From: Bacteroidia bacterium | GTDB taxonomy: Bacteria > Bacteroidota > Bacteroidia > J057 | Length of the DNA stretch: 64,000 nucleotides | Assembly: GCA_022760475.1 (NCBI GenBank) | Contig: JALEFZ010000043.1 | Location: 34,334 to 98,333 of the forward strand | Reading direction: 5' to 3' | Shown here: in pieces, positions 9,224 to 18,059 of the stretch | Position numbering within the stretch: position 1 is the first letter of the stretch | Layout: each line of letters begins with the position of its first letter | Made by a program: the position numbers and the translations under genes | The notes under the pieces: model-generated | The model's input: only the letters and a program-made list of their open reading frames with translations | Told to the model about the DNA's origin: nothing | Databases searched by the model: none

Positions 9224-9300
9224 TGTCATTTCGGACAACCCCAGGTGTCATTTCGAGCTTAAGCGAGCAATCTACTTACCGTACTGAATAGATCTCTTAC
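9224..9300. repeat. TGTCATTTCG(AGC) repeat units
   Basis: GTGTCATTTCG occurs at about 9223 and again at about 9247, the second followed by AGCTTAAGCGAGCAATCT. This matches the GTCATTTCGAGC-GCGAGAAATCT style of intergenic repeat often seen in Bacteroidota. Function unknown. Confidence 0.5.
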
Positions 9301-9395
9301 GATAGGTCTAGATGACTTGTTCCAAGCGAAACGACAGGTGGACATGGGTCGAAATGGCATTTACCCTTTAGTGCTTTTAACTGGTAACTTGGATG

Positions 9396-9442
9396 AATTA
9401 AGGGATCTTCTCAGTCTGGCCAGGCTGGAAGATCCCTTAATT
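9396..9442. repeat. 47-base near-perfect palindrome
   Basis: The outer 15-bp arms AATTAAGGGATCTTC (9396-9410) and GAAGATCCCTTAATT (9428-9442) match perfectly. The interior CAGTCTGGCCAGGCTG is itself nearly self-complementary, so almost the whole element can pair. It lies 36 bp past the stop of the secreted cohesin-domain gene and has no T-run, so it is either a stabilising 3' hairpin or a mobile palindromic repeat. Confidence 0.8.
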
Positions 9443-9477
9443 AGGTTAGGGGCAAAACCAAAATTTTGTGAGCTGTG

Positions 9478-12093
9478 TTATTGCTTCAGGATTTTGTTGT
9501 AGAATGTTTTTCCGTTCTGCTCAATTACAAGGATGTAGATTCCAGATGAAAGGCCATTGAGAGTTAGCTTTTCAATGAATTTTTCCTCGGCCTTGTTGGA
9601 ACTGATGCTGCGAACAGCCTTGCCCATAGGGTCAATCAGGAACATGCTGGTCTCTCCTCGCCAACTGCTCTCCCATTCTACCATCACATAATTACTTGCA
9701 GGGTTGGGACTTATTTTTACTCGGGTAGAAGCCAGAGCTTCATTTGAGCTTGGATCAGCTTTCACTGTTACAGTTGCTGTACAAGAAGCCTCATTGCCAT
9801 TTTTATCTACAACCGTAAGGATGACTTCTCGCTCTCCGATGTCATCGGTGTTGAAGGTGTCCTGACTCAAAGTCAAGCTCTCTATGCCACAGGCATCATT
9901 TGATCCATTGTCAATGGTATCTGGGCTAATGACCACAAAGCCTGTGCTATCCAACGCAAGGGTGATGTCCTGACAGATAACTTCAGGTTTTACGGTATCT
10001 TCTACCACTACAATCTGGTTTTGGGTAATGCTGTTGCCATTTCCGTCGTCGAATGTCCAGCTAACTGTATAAATACCTTGTTCTGTATAGATAAGGCTAT
10101 CCGTAGTTGTACCCGCTACACTGTCTGCACAGTTGTCTATTGCCACTGGAACAGGAACATTAACACTACACTCTCCAAAGAGTTCAGGAAGACTCATGGT
10201 ATCAGGCGCCTGGGTATCCTGGATGATGATGGTTCTTTCAGAGAAGGATTGACAAGCATCATTTAGTTGATAGATAATGGAGTACAAGGTCGTTGGGGTG
10301 ATAGAGCTTAAATCAAGTTCACCCGTCATAGGATTGATGGTCGCATTAGGTAATACACTAAATGATCCGCCCGGATTAACTATGTTGGTTGCAAGTGGGT
10401 TGGGAGCACCAGGACATAGTTCACTTGGATAGGTAAACGTGGCATCATTGACTCCTGTAACCCTGATACTACGGCTGCTGCTGCTTGGGCAAGGGCCGTT
10501 TGTCTGATAAGTGATTTGATAGATTGCTCCTACAGTAGTTGTTGATAAACTTAATTCACCTGTACCCGGATCAATGGTGGCACCATTGTCTACGGAGAAC
10601 GTTCCTCCTGCCAAACCTGTGATTGTCGCTACTGGATTGAAATCGAAGACGCAAATAGAATCAACCATGGTAAATGAGGCATCATCCAGAGGACGAATAT
10701 AGATTGAATCTATAGAAGTATTGGGGCAGGAGCCACTTGTGGTATAGGAGATTTCATAGGTCGTACCTGGAGTGGTTGTACTCAAGTCCAGGATTCCGTT
10801 TCCTGCATTTATACTGGCTCCATTGTTCACTGCGAATGATCCTATGGGGAAACCTGTAACTATGGGAATTGGATTGCCTGAGTTTACACAGACACTATCA
10901 GCAAGGATAAATGATGCATCATCAACTGCAAGAATCTGAATAGTCTGTGAAGAAGTTACTGGACATGTACTCCCTACGGTATAAGAAACGGTATATGTAA
11001 CATTGGCACTTGTTGTAGACAGGTCTAATACTCCTGTTATGGCATCAATGCTGGCACCATTGTCTACGGAGAAAGTACCTCCAAGATCACCAGTGACGAT
11101 CGCGGAAGGATTGCTACTATTGATACAAGTACTACTCGGAAAGAGAAATCCTGGGTCTGCCGTAGGTATACAACCAATAACAGTTACCGAGCCTTGATTG
11201 GTAATTATTGGCAATAAGCTGACTCCATCAGAATAGGCCAAGTTAGTTACCGAACTATCCAATGTAACTGGAACCACTCCAGGAGTTGCGTTAGCTTTTA
11301 TGATAAATGAAATGGAAATAATAGTATCTCCATTTGGCCGTGTTATGCCTGTACCTACGAAGTCCACCCAGGTAAAAGTGGCTGCATCAAGTGGGATCAG
11401 TCCCTGACCCGGATTACCGAAGATGTTACTTATGCCTGGATTTGGACTGCTTAGGTTAAAGAACCTGATCTGGCTGCTGTCCCATCTGATGGTTCCCTGA
11501 TACCCGTGGATACTGATGAAATCATTAACCGTCAAGGGCACTTCGACCGTGTCGCCCTGGTTTCCACTCACATTGGCAAGGTTGAAAACAAGGCCCTGTG
11601 AGTTCACTGTAACAGAGCCTTGGTTGACTCCTGGGGTAAGGATTACTGATCCTTGGGTATAACCAATTGACGTAACTGATCCATTCATGCTGACAGGGCT
11701 AACTCCTGAGGGCGCATTGTTTTTTATGATAAAAGTAATTTCGATGACCGCAGTACCATTGACCAAATTGGTGGTTCCACCTGAGAAATCAACCCAGCTA
11801 AAGGTAACTGCATCCAGAGGGATAATTCCCTGGCCAGGTCTTCCAAAAAAGTTGCCAATTGAAGGACTTGGGCTAGAGAGATCTTCAAATACCAGGATGG
11901 AACTGTCCCATCTAATCGTGCCTTGATAACCTGCTATGTTGGTGAAGTCTGTCACTGTGATAGCAACCGTTACTGTATCACCAGGGTCTCCAGTGGCTGT
12001 GCCTACATTGAATGTCAGATTTTGCGCTTGAATGCTTGAGCTTAATCCTACGAAAAAAATCAAGAAGGCAAGGATTTTTGATAAACTTTTCAT
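9478..12093 (-). CDS. Secreted multidomain protein: two cohesin-like domains, Ig/PKD-like repeats, HYR region, T9SS sorting domain
   Basis: An 871-residue protein with a signal peptide ending near SIQAQ. Two tandem cohesin-like modules occupy about 24-165 and 166-305; both carry GDTVxVxxTVxDFxxIxGYQGTIRWDSS, FGxPGQGxIPLDAxTFxWVDF and VNQGSVTV-type elements. About four copies of a roughly 80-residue repeat follow (GGTFSVDNGATIDPGTGELSLSTTT, split, and TYxISYTxxGxCP). A HYR-like segment spans about 615-775 (VDNCADSVAGTTTDSLIYTEQG, split; GNEASCTATVTV). The end is a type A T9SS sorting domain (ISPNPASNYVMVEW...LSSGIYILVIEQNGKTFYNKIL, split). It is exported by T9SS to the surface or medium. The role is unknown, and no dockerin partner was seen here. 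Confidence 0.88.
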   Translation of the reverse strand: MKSLSKILAFLIFFVGLSSSIQAQNLTFNVGTATGDPGDTVTVAITVTDFTNIAGYQGTIRWDSSILVFEDLSSPSPSIGNFFGRPGQGIIPLDAVTFSWVDFSGGTTNLVNGTAVIEITFIIKNNAPSGVSPVSMNGSVTSIGYTQGSVILTPGVNQGSVTVNSQGLVFNLANVSGNQGDTVEVPLTVNDFISIHGYQGTIRWDSSQIRFFNLSSPNPGISNIFGNPGQGLIPLDAATFTWVDFVGTGITRPNGDTIISISFIIKANATPGVVPVTLDSSVTNLAYSDGVSLLPIITNQGSVTVIGCIPTADPGFLFPSSTCINSSNPSAIVTGDLGGTFSVDNGASIDAITGVLDLSTTSANVTYTVSYTVGSTCPVTSSQTIQILAVDDASFILADSVCVNSGNPIPIVTGFPIGSFAVNNGASINAGNGILDLSTTTPGTTYEISYTTSGSCPNTSIDSIYIRPLDDASFTMVDSICVFDFNPVATITGLAGGTFSVDNGATIDPGTGELSLSTTTVGAIYQITYQTNGPCPSSSSRSIRVTGVNDATFTYPSELCPGAPNPLATNIVNPGGSFSVLPNATINPMTGELDLSSITPTTLYSIIYQLNDACQSFSERTIIIQDTQAPDTMSLPELFGECSVNVPVPVAIDNCADSVAGTTTDSLIYTEQGIYTVSWTFDDGNGNSITQNQIVVVEDTVKPEVICQDITLALDSTGFVVISPDTIDNGSNDACGIESLTLSQDTFNTDDIGEREVILTVVDKNGNEASCTATVTVKADPSSNEALASTRVKISPNPASNYVMVEWESSWRGETSMFLIDPMGKAVRSISSNKAEEKFIEKLTLNGLSSGIYILVIEQNGKTFYNKILKQ

Positions 12094-12240
12094 GAGAAAA
12101 AGTGGGGTTATTTTTGGGAGTTGCTAAGGTCTAAGAATACTTTCCAAAGACCTTATACTTTGGTATAAAGTTAGATCCAGAAAGGGGTATCAGATTAGAG
12201 AATTATCACTCCAAAATTAAAATGGGTATTATTACCTATA

Positions 12241-12319
12241 TAATTAACCCAAATATGCGCTGCATAACTTTATATACTTAGAGACAAAGTTGTCATTAGT
12301 TGGCAACTTGGGTTAATTA
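12241..12319 (+). repeat. MITE-like GACAAAGTTGTC element, copy 2, with 12-bp inverted ends
   Basis: The ends TAATTAACCCAA (12241-12252) and TTGGGTTAATTA (12308-12319) are perfect inverted repeats. The inside carries AGAGACAAAGTTGTCATTAGTTGGCAAC, whose AAGTTGTC and GGCAACTT halves also form a hairpin. At 79 bp it is the best-bounded copy, and shorter than copy 3 through loss of the ACCAGACAACCTAGGGTGTC block. Confidence 0.7.
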
Positions 12320-12444
12320 AGGCTTGCAAATCCTTAGCCTGGGATTGAGGCAATCAGGCCTGTCATCTGCTTAAATTCTAACCACTGATATAGGAATTTC
12401 ATCATATCGCCAACTTCTTTTCTTTGGATTTCGTAAATTATTCA

Positions 12445-12472
12445 TTGTTCTGATCAATTTTCCCTAACTTGG
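12445..12472 (+). promoter_or_regulatory. Promoter candidate for the CHAT operon
   Basis: TTG (12445-12447), 17 bases, then TAACTTGG (12465-12472), a one-mismatch fit to the Flavobacterium-type TTG-N17-23-TAnnTTTG consensus. It ends 17 bp before ATG 12490. This argues against the in-frame TTG at 12469, which lies inside the -7 element. Confidence 0.45.
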
Positions 12473-12489
12473 GAGACCACATTTGTCGT

Positions 12490-14004
12490 ATGGCAGAACC
12501 CGTATTCTTATTAGCATATGCGAATGACCGCTCTGACCCCGAACGCTACCTCCGCAATCTTGTAGATGAGGTAAGGGCTGTGCGTACTGCCTTGGAGGAC
12601 AAAATTTCCCCTCCTTACCGCATTGAGGTGCGTCCCAATGCTACCCTGGATGACATCATCAAGGTATTCGACAGATATGAAGGCCAGGTCAGAATATTCC
12701 ACTATGCAGGCCATGCAGACTCTTTGCAGTTGATGTTCGAAGGGGACGATAAGCATCAAGGCTTTGCCTCCCAGGAAGGTTTTACCAGGCTGCTGGCTTC
12801 GCAGAAAGGACTAAGGCTTGCATTCCTAAATGGATGTACCACCCAAAACCATGCACTTTCTATGGTGGAGGCAGGAATCCCTGCAGTAGTAGCTACTTCC
12901 CAATTGATCAATGACTCGGCAGCACTCATGTTTGCTGACCGTTTTTACCAACAAATTGGTAATCAGAAAAGCATATCAAAATCCTTTGATGATGCTGAAA
13001 TTAAGGTACAAACTGCCCTTACAGGAGGAGGAAATGGAGGGTATCGAGGGCTTTATTGGGGTAAGAAAAATGTTGAGATTCCCAATGTATTTCCCTGGGA
13101 ATTGTATGGAGTGAAGAAGGATTGGAGGGTTCAGGTAAAAAAAGCTTCGAGCAAAGGAAGTATTGTACATTTGATGGTAAATCGTGATAGACAGGCCGAA
13201 CATTTCAGAGATACCGTTGATTACATCCTTGAAAATACATTGCATCCCCCACAGTTTTTTGTCATTCATGGGAGTAGAAATGAAAAACACCGAAGCCTTG
13301 TAACCAGATTTAAAGAAGCCAATATCAGGTATAGTGCAGAACGGATTCTGGGAGAAGATCAAGGTATCGTTCATTTCTATGACATGAAGGAGTGGCCTTA
13401 TACCGGAGAACTCCCTATGAGGCAGCGCAATCTCAAACGCAGTATTGCTCGTGCTATCGAATTTGATGGGCTTGCAGGAAGCAGTTGGGATGGAAAAGAC
13501 CTGATAGAGAGACAAAAATCCCGTGGGAAAGTGGTGATATTCCAACATACCATTAGCGCTGAGAAGTGGGATACCAATACCCTGAAACTCATTAAGTGGT
13601 ATATAAAAGAGTTTTGGCAAGTGGATGGCAAGGAATTGCCCCAATTTATCATATTCCTCAACATCATCTATCCAGAGGAAAGTCAAAATGCGATCTCCAA
13701 ATTATTTGGAGGGGCGACTCGAAGACAAAGAATTCAAAAACAACTTCGTGAACTGGGAGCTGAAGAAGGAGAGCTTTTCCAGGTTCTGAGAGAAATAAAG
13801 CCAGTTACATACGAAGATGTGGTCAACTGGGTAGATGAGTACTTTGCGGATGAACTGAGTGGAATGGCTGACATCATTTATGCCAGCAACAACCGTAAAC
13901 CCCTCCCCATGGAGGTTGTAGAATATCAACTGAAAAAGGAAATTGATCGAATAAATAAGGAAAAGGCACAGAGAGAACTCTTCGATGAGTTGGAAGATGC
14001 CTGA
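12490..14004 (+). CDS. CHAT-domain caspase-like protease with degenerate STAND-like region
   Basis: A 504-residue cytosolic protein. The N-terminal CHAT (caspase HetF-associated) domain, about 1-200, opens with EPVFLLAYAND and carries both catalytic elements: IFHYAGHAD (His75) and LAFLNGCTTQNH (Cys116). Residues about 225-430 (LMVNRDRQAEHF, FFVIHGSRNEKHRSLVTRF, KVVIFQHTISAEKW, QFIIFLNIIYP) read like an inactive STAND NTPase: the P-loop position is IHGSRNEKHRS, with no GK[ST]. The charged helical C-terminus (about 430-504) is alpha-rich. ATG 12490 is chosen over TTG 12469, which falls inside the promoter candidate. First gene of a four-gene unit; the next starts 35 bp later. Probable role is regulated self-directed or target proteolysis in a conflict or death pathway (inference). 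Confidence 0.85.
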   Translation: MAEPVFLLAYANDRSDPERYLRNLVDEVRAVRTALEDKISPPYRIEVRPNATLDDIIKVFDRYEGQVRIFHYAGHADSLQLMFEGDDKHQGFASQEGFTRLLASQKGLRLAFLNGCTTQNHALSMVEAGIPAVVATSQLINDSAALMFADRFYQQIGNQKSISKSFDDAEIKVQTALTGGGNGGYRGLYWGKKNVEIPNVFPWELYGVKKDWRVQVKKASSKGSIVHLMVNRDRQAEHFRDTVDYILENTLHPPQFFVIHGSRNEKHRSLVTRFKEANIRYSAERILGEDQGIVHFYDMKEWPYTGELPMRQRNLKRSIARAIEFDGLAGSSWDGKDLIERQKSRGKVVIFQHTISAEKWDTNTLKLIKWYIKEFWQVDGKELPQFIIFLNIIYPEESQNAISKLFGGATRRQRIQKQLRELGAEEGELFQVLREIKPVTYEDVVNWVDEYFADELSGMADIIYASNNRKPLPMEVVEYQLKKEIDRINKEKAQRELFDELEDA

Positions 14005-14039
14005 TTTTGTTCTTTTACCAAATACAAAACTAAAAGCCC

Positions 14040-17000
14040 TTGGCCGAACAAGCTGAAAATATTAATAAGGAATCCAAAGAAAGTAAACGAGTAAACTTTT
14101 GGCTGAATATCTTTTCCAAAAGGCCTGTTTACATTTTCTTTTCCATCGTAATTGTGACTCTTTTCAGTGTCCTTGGATATTCTGTGGTCAATTGTTGGAT
14201 TAAGACCAAGAACTTTGGCGAGATGCTCAATTGTATGTCAGGGGGCAGTTATAAGATTGCCACAGATTTTATTGAGTCTGATTCCACGGAAGTCGAACAG
14301 GGAGATGTTGTTTTTTGGGAAGACAAAAGCAATTCACGCTTTGATTTGCCAGAAGGGCAGGTGATAGATGAAGACATCACGGATCTAAGGGCTTATTGGT
14401 ACCAAAGATATGGAAGTCTCCTGAAATTATTGATCGTAGTATTTTTGCTTTCATTCCTGGTTTTCTATGAAATATACAAATACTACCGGAGGAGATTTTT
14501 CTATAAGTTGGAAGATGAGGAGCAGGTCGGTTATATGTATTCCATCAAAGCCTCTTCAGAAGATTTAGAGCTTTATAAGGAGAGCGATTTTATGGAGGCT
14601 ACTCGCCAGTTGAGAAACCTCCAGCCTGATGAGAACAATGCTTTCCCATTTTCTTTCCTCATACTGATAGAAAAAATTGACAGCAATGATCATTTGGCGA
14701 TCCTTTATGACCAGATGCTCATGGAACTGACGCAGCAAAATATTCCTTATAAAAGGTACTTCTTCGAGGGAGACCCAAGGCTGGTTTACAAAGTAAAATA
14801 CAAGGAAGAATACCATTTTGATCACCTTAAAGAGAACTATGCAGATAACAAACTGATCATAGTTGCTCAGACAGAAACATTCTTCGATGCCGTTTCAGGA
14901 GAACTGGATTCCTGGACAAATATGGTTCAGCCTTGGGAGGACCTTATAATCATGACACCCAAGGTTCCCCTTGATTGGAGTTCAAAAGAACTTGCCCTAT
15001 CCAAGAAGTTCAATTTGTTGCCTGCAAACCTTGAAGGCATCAAAACGGTCAAGGATTATCTTACTCAAAATAAAAGAGTCAGGCTAAAGCATTGGATAGA
15101 TAACAACATTTATCCTGCTTCTCCAGATCTAAAGTCTCCTGAACTTGTACAAGAGTTAAAGGCCTATTTTGATACTTATTATGAAGGCCGTGAGGAGCAT
15201 TATGAAGAGGGTAAGGGGCAAAACATTTTCAAATGGTTATGTGCCACTGCGGTCTATGCAGAATTATCCTGGGACATGACCCTATCTTTGGGACACGCGC
15301 TTGAGGGAATCATAGAGACCCCCCTGGTTACCCCACGCAACCTCTACATCATGTCGTCTCTACAATGGTTCCGAGAAGGTAAAATTCCTGATGAAGCCAG
15401 GGCTCAACTGATTGAGCAACTGGATGACAAAAGCATCAAACTCACGAGGGAAACCATCATCAGGTTATTGAAGGAAAATGAACCCCTTGAGGGGACGTTT
15501 GCGTATAGCTTGCACCAGATCAGGCTGGCTGTTCAGGAGGCAGAGTTAAAACCAAATATTCGTAAGCACCTGAAGATTGTTCAAATGGTTCAAGATTTTA
15601 CCTTGAACCATGAGTTAACCGATCCTACTGTCCTGAATTATTTGAATCGGTACCCTAGACAACTTCCGAATGTTAATATTCCTTCCAATGTAACTAAAGC
15701 CATTTTTGAAAGTGGTTCACCTGCCTTGGGTATTCAGACCTGGGTAAGGGTCATGTTGGGAGGAGCATTTGTGCTTTTGATCCTTTTTACCCTAGATCCA
15801 AGCAGGTTGGATAAGGTCTATCGTTTTCAAAACAGAGACTACTACATTGCCAACGATGATTCATGGATGCGTTTCCATGCCTACAAGGGAAATATGTACC
15901 TAACAGAAGGAAGGTATCAGGAGGCCAAGGATGAGTATGAAATGTCTTTGGCTTATCGCGATGCCATCGAAAAGGATGATTACCTCATCGCTGAATACAA
16001 CCTCAATCTTTTGAAATTAAAAGAAGGGAGACGAGATGAGGCTGAGTCTGGTTTTAATACAGTCTCTAATAAACTTGATCAATTACTGGCGGACAATATT
16101 CAGCCTGAACCCATAGAGCAGAAAGTTAGGGACGTAAAGTCTGCCACGGACTACATTAGGGGTAAATTGGACTATGAGGCAGGAGATTTGGATGGTGCTG
16201 AAGATAACTTTTCGGAAACCCTTCAAAACAATACTACCCGGGTAACTAAGGAAGCTAATTTTGGGAATGCCCTTATTTTGGTTGAAAAAGGACTTAAAGA
16301 AAAAGGGATTGCCCAGGAAAATAAAATTCGATTGGCCCTGACCAAACTTGAAGATGTAGCCTTAACTGACTCTAACTTCTTCCAAGGGCAGAGCCAGGTT
16401 TTATCGGTCCTGGATTCATTGGCAGATTCCACAAATAATACCAGACTTAAAAGCCTCATCACCCAAAGTGTAAGAAAATTACGGAATCAACCGCCATTGG
16501 AGAATCTTCCGGATGAAACTGTAAATCCTCCCCAACCTGGGCCTGAAAAGAAAGGAATTATCATTGAGGAAAAGTTTATCTATCTAAGTGACTTTAGTGA
16601 AGATTTAGCCTTGGTAAAAACCAATGAAGGGGTTGCTTTTGCTGATACCAACGGAAACTTGGGGAGTCAGCAATTCTTTGAGGATGCCAGGTTGTTTGAA
16701 GAAGGTTTGGCAGCAGTGAAGAAAAAAGGTAGGTGGGGCTTTATCAATAAAAAATTTGAAACGGTCATTCCATTCAGATATGTGAATGCCAGAGATTTTC
16801 AGGAGGGCTTCGCCAGTGTAAAAGGAAAGAAAAGTTGGGGACTGATCGACAGTACAGGAAAAACAGTGCTGAGGTTCAGGTATGAAAGACCCATAATTTT
16901 TGATTACAAAGGTACCCGACCTGCTGGTGCAGAAGCCTTGGCTGTGATCAAGAGAGGGGAGGGATATCAATTTATAAACAGAAAAGGTAAAGTAGCATTC

Positions 17001-18026
17001 GAAGGAGCAACTTTTAAGTTTGCAAGAAATTTCAAGGGAGAAACAGCACGTGTCAAGCGCTGGAGAAATGTCTACGAGATTGACCGAGAAGGGAATTGTG
17101 TACCCACTAGCACCTCCAATGGACAATGTCCAGGCGAGCGATGGAGCATTACCAAGAGGAATGAGTTTTCTTCTCACACAGGAGAAATATTTGCTACACA
17201 TTTCTCCTCGGATGGTAAATATATCATTACAGCTTCTGGGGATAGCACAGCAAAACTCTGGGGAGCCAAGACGGCTCAACTAATCACTACTTTGAACCAT
17301 AATGCTCCTGTGAAGGAGGCAATTTTCTCCCCACAAAACAGGTTGATTGCGACCATTTCAGGTGGGAAAGTCCTATATATTTGGACTAGAGAGGGTGCTT
17401 TGGTGAAGAGATTTGATATTGCTCGAAATGAATTACAAAGCATCGCGTGGTCTCCCAACGGAAGCTGGCTGGCAGCAGGAGGGAAGGACGGGAAGATCTT
17501 CCTCTATAACATGAGGAGCATGGTGCTTGCCAATATCTTCAATACCCGAATCAAAGAAATTCAGGCGCTATGTTTTTCTCCGAATAGCAAGAGAATTGCT
17601 GCAGGTGGTATACAAAGTGAATTAGAAGTCTGGTCTATCAGTGGCCAGTTGTTCAAGAAAATCCCATTTGACGGACAAATCATTAGCCTAGATTATGCAC
17701 CCAACAGACCTGAAGTAGCCATTGCTTCCAGAGATTCTGCTGCTTATATAATAGATGTCATTCAGGGCAAAAGTTCCCGAATTGAAGGTCATTCTGACTG
17801 GATTACGGGAATTGAGTACTCAACCGATGGCAAATACCTCATGACTTCTTCTATGGATAAGAGCATGAGGGTTTGGAATCGGGATGACAGCAATGTATTT
17901 GCAGTAAGAAAGACAGGAGCTGTAAGGTCAGCCTCCCTATCCCCCGATGGTGAGCGGGTGTCTCTTTCTTTCTATGACCCCCAGAAAGGAGGAAAAACAG
18001 TAATCTATACAGTGTCCAAATTTTAA
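14040..18026 (+). CDS. Giant membrane protein with STAND-like region, TPR, WG and WD40 repeats
   Basis: 1328 residues from a TTG start; the next in-frame Met would remove the first membrane helix. Transmembrane segments lie at about 30-50 and 127-146, separated by a roughly 75-residue loop, and a third at about 567-586. Between helices 2 and 3 is a soluble alpha/beta-to-helical region (FLILIEKIDSNDH, KLIIVAQTETFFD, EDLIIMTP) resembling a STAND NTPase without a P-loop. After helix 3 come TPR-like helices (about 597-807), WG/KWG beta-repeats (about 843-1007: GLAAVKKKGRWGFINKKFET, GFASVKGKKSWGLIDSTGKT) and about six to seven WD40 blades (1043-1327: GKYIITASGDSTAKLWGAKT, GKYLMTSSMDKSMRVWN). The repeats look like a sensor or scaffold for the CHAT protease encoded upstream. 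Function not established. Confidence 0.85.
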   Translation: MAEQAENINKESKESKRVNFWLNIFSKRPVYIFFSIVIVTLFSVLGYSVVNCWIKTKNFGEMLNCMSGGSYKIATDFIESDSTEVEQGDVVFWEDKSNSRFDLPEGQVIDEDITDLRAYWYQRYGSLLKLLIVVFLLSFLVFYEIYKYYRRRFFYKLEDEEQVGYMYSIKASSEDLELYKESDFMEATRQLRNLQPDENNAFPFSFLILIEKIDSNDHLAILYDQMLMELTQQNIPYKRYFFEGDPRLVYKVKYKEEYHFDHLKENYADNKLIIVAQTETFFDAVSGELDSWTNMVQPWEDLIIMTPKVPLDWSSKELALSKKFNLLPANLEGIKTVKDYLTQNKRVRLKHWIDNNIYPASPDLKSPELVQELKAYFDTYYEGREEHYEEGKGQNIFKWLCATAVYAELSWDMTLSLGHALEGIIETPLVTPRNLYIMSSLQWFREGKIPDEARAQLIEQLDDKSIKLTRETIIRLLKENEPLEGTFAYSLHQIRLAVQEAELKPNIRKHLKIVQMVQDFTLNHELTDPTVLNYLNRYPRQLPNVNIPSNVTKAIFESGSPALGIQTWVRVMLGGAFVLLILFTLDPSRLDKVYRFQNRDYYIANDDSWMRFHAYKGNMYLTEGRYQEAKDEYEMSLAYRDAIEKDDYLIAEYNLNLLKLKEGRRDEAESGFNTVSNKLDQLLADNIQPEPIEQKVRDVKSATDYIRGKLDYEAGDLDGAEDNFSETLQNNTTRVTKEANFGNALILVEKGLKEKGIAQENKIRLALTKLEDVALTDSNFFQGQSQVLSVLDSLADSTNNTRLKSLITQSVRKLRNQPPLENLPDETVNPPQPGPEKKGIIIEEKFIYLSDFSEDLALVKTNEGVAFADTNGNLGSQQFFEDARLFEEGLAAVKKKGRWGFINKKFETVIPFRYVNARDFQEGFASVKGKKSWGLIDSTGKTVLRFRYERPIIFDYKGTRPAGAEALAVIKRGEGYQFINRKGKVAFEGATFKFARNFKGETARVKRWRNVYEIDREGNCVPTSTSNGQCPGERWSITKRNEFSSHTGEIFATHFSSDGKYIITASGDSTAKLWGAKTAQLITTLNHNAPVKEAIFSPQNRLIATISGGKVLYIWTREGALVKRFDIARNELQSIAWSPNGSWLAAGGKDGKIFLYNMRSMVLANIFNTRIKEIQALCFSPNSKRIAAGGIQSELEVWSISGQLFKKIPFDGQIISLDYAPNRPEVAIASRDSAAYIIDVIQGKSSRIEGHSDWITGIEYSTDGKYLMTSSMDKSMRVWNRDDSNVFAVRKTGAVRSASLSPDGERVSLSFYDPQKGGKTVIYTVSKF

Positions 18027-18059
18027 GTTTGTTCCTGCAATTTTGGATTGAGGATTCTA

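Larger units (their letters stand above)
8938..9477. other. 540-bp gene-free, repeat-rich intergenic stretch
   Basis: No credible gene was seen. It holds the aldolase promoter candidate, one copy of the GACAAAGTTGTC element (9141-9221), two TGTCATTTCG repeat units (9224-9300) and a 47-base near-palindrome (9396-9442). The short reading frame at 9317-9502 crosses the palindrome and is judged spurious. Confidence 0.7.
12094..12489. other. Divergent intergenic region before the CHAT operon
   Basis: A 396-bp AT-rich gap between divergently transcribed genes. It holds copy 2 of the MITE-like element (12241-12319) and a promoter candidate for the CHAT gene (12445-12472). No gene was seen. Confidence 0.7.

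Noticed and set aside
9396..9442. Palindrome considered as a CRISPR repeat
   Set aside because: It is a single copy with no spacer array and no cas genes in the window.
9317..9502. A 61-residue plus-strand reading frame
   Set aside because: It crosses the 47-base palindrome and shows no protein-like features.
12469..12489. TTG start for the CHAT gene
   Set aside because: It lies inside the -7 promoter candidate, and ATG 12490 gives the expected CHAT opening.
12976..13686. A 236-residue minus-strand reading frame
   Set aside because: It is antisense to the CHAT gene, whose catalytic motifs are clear; the composition looks like a shadow.
16605..17279. A 224-residue minus-strand reading frame
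   Set aside because: It lies opposite the WG/WD40 region of the large membrane protein and is rich in Ser/Cys/Phe as expected of an antisense shadow.
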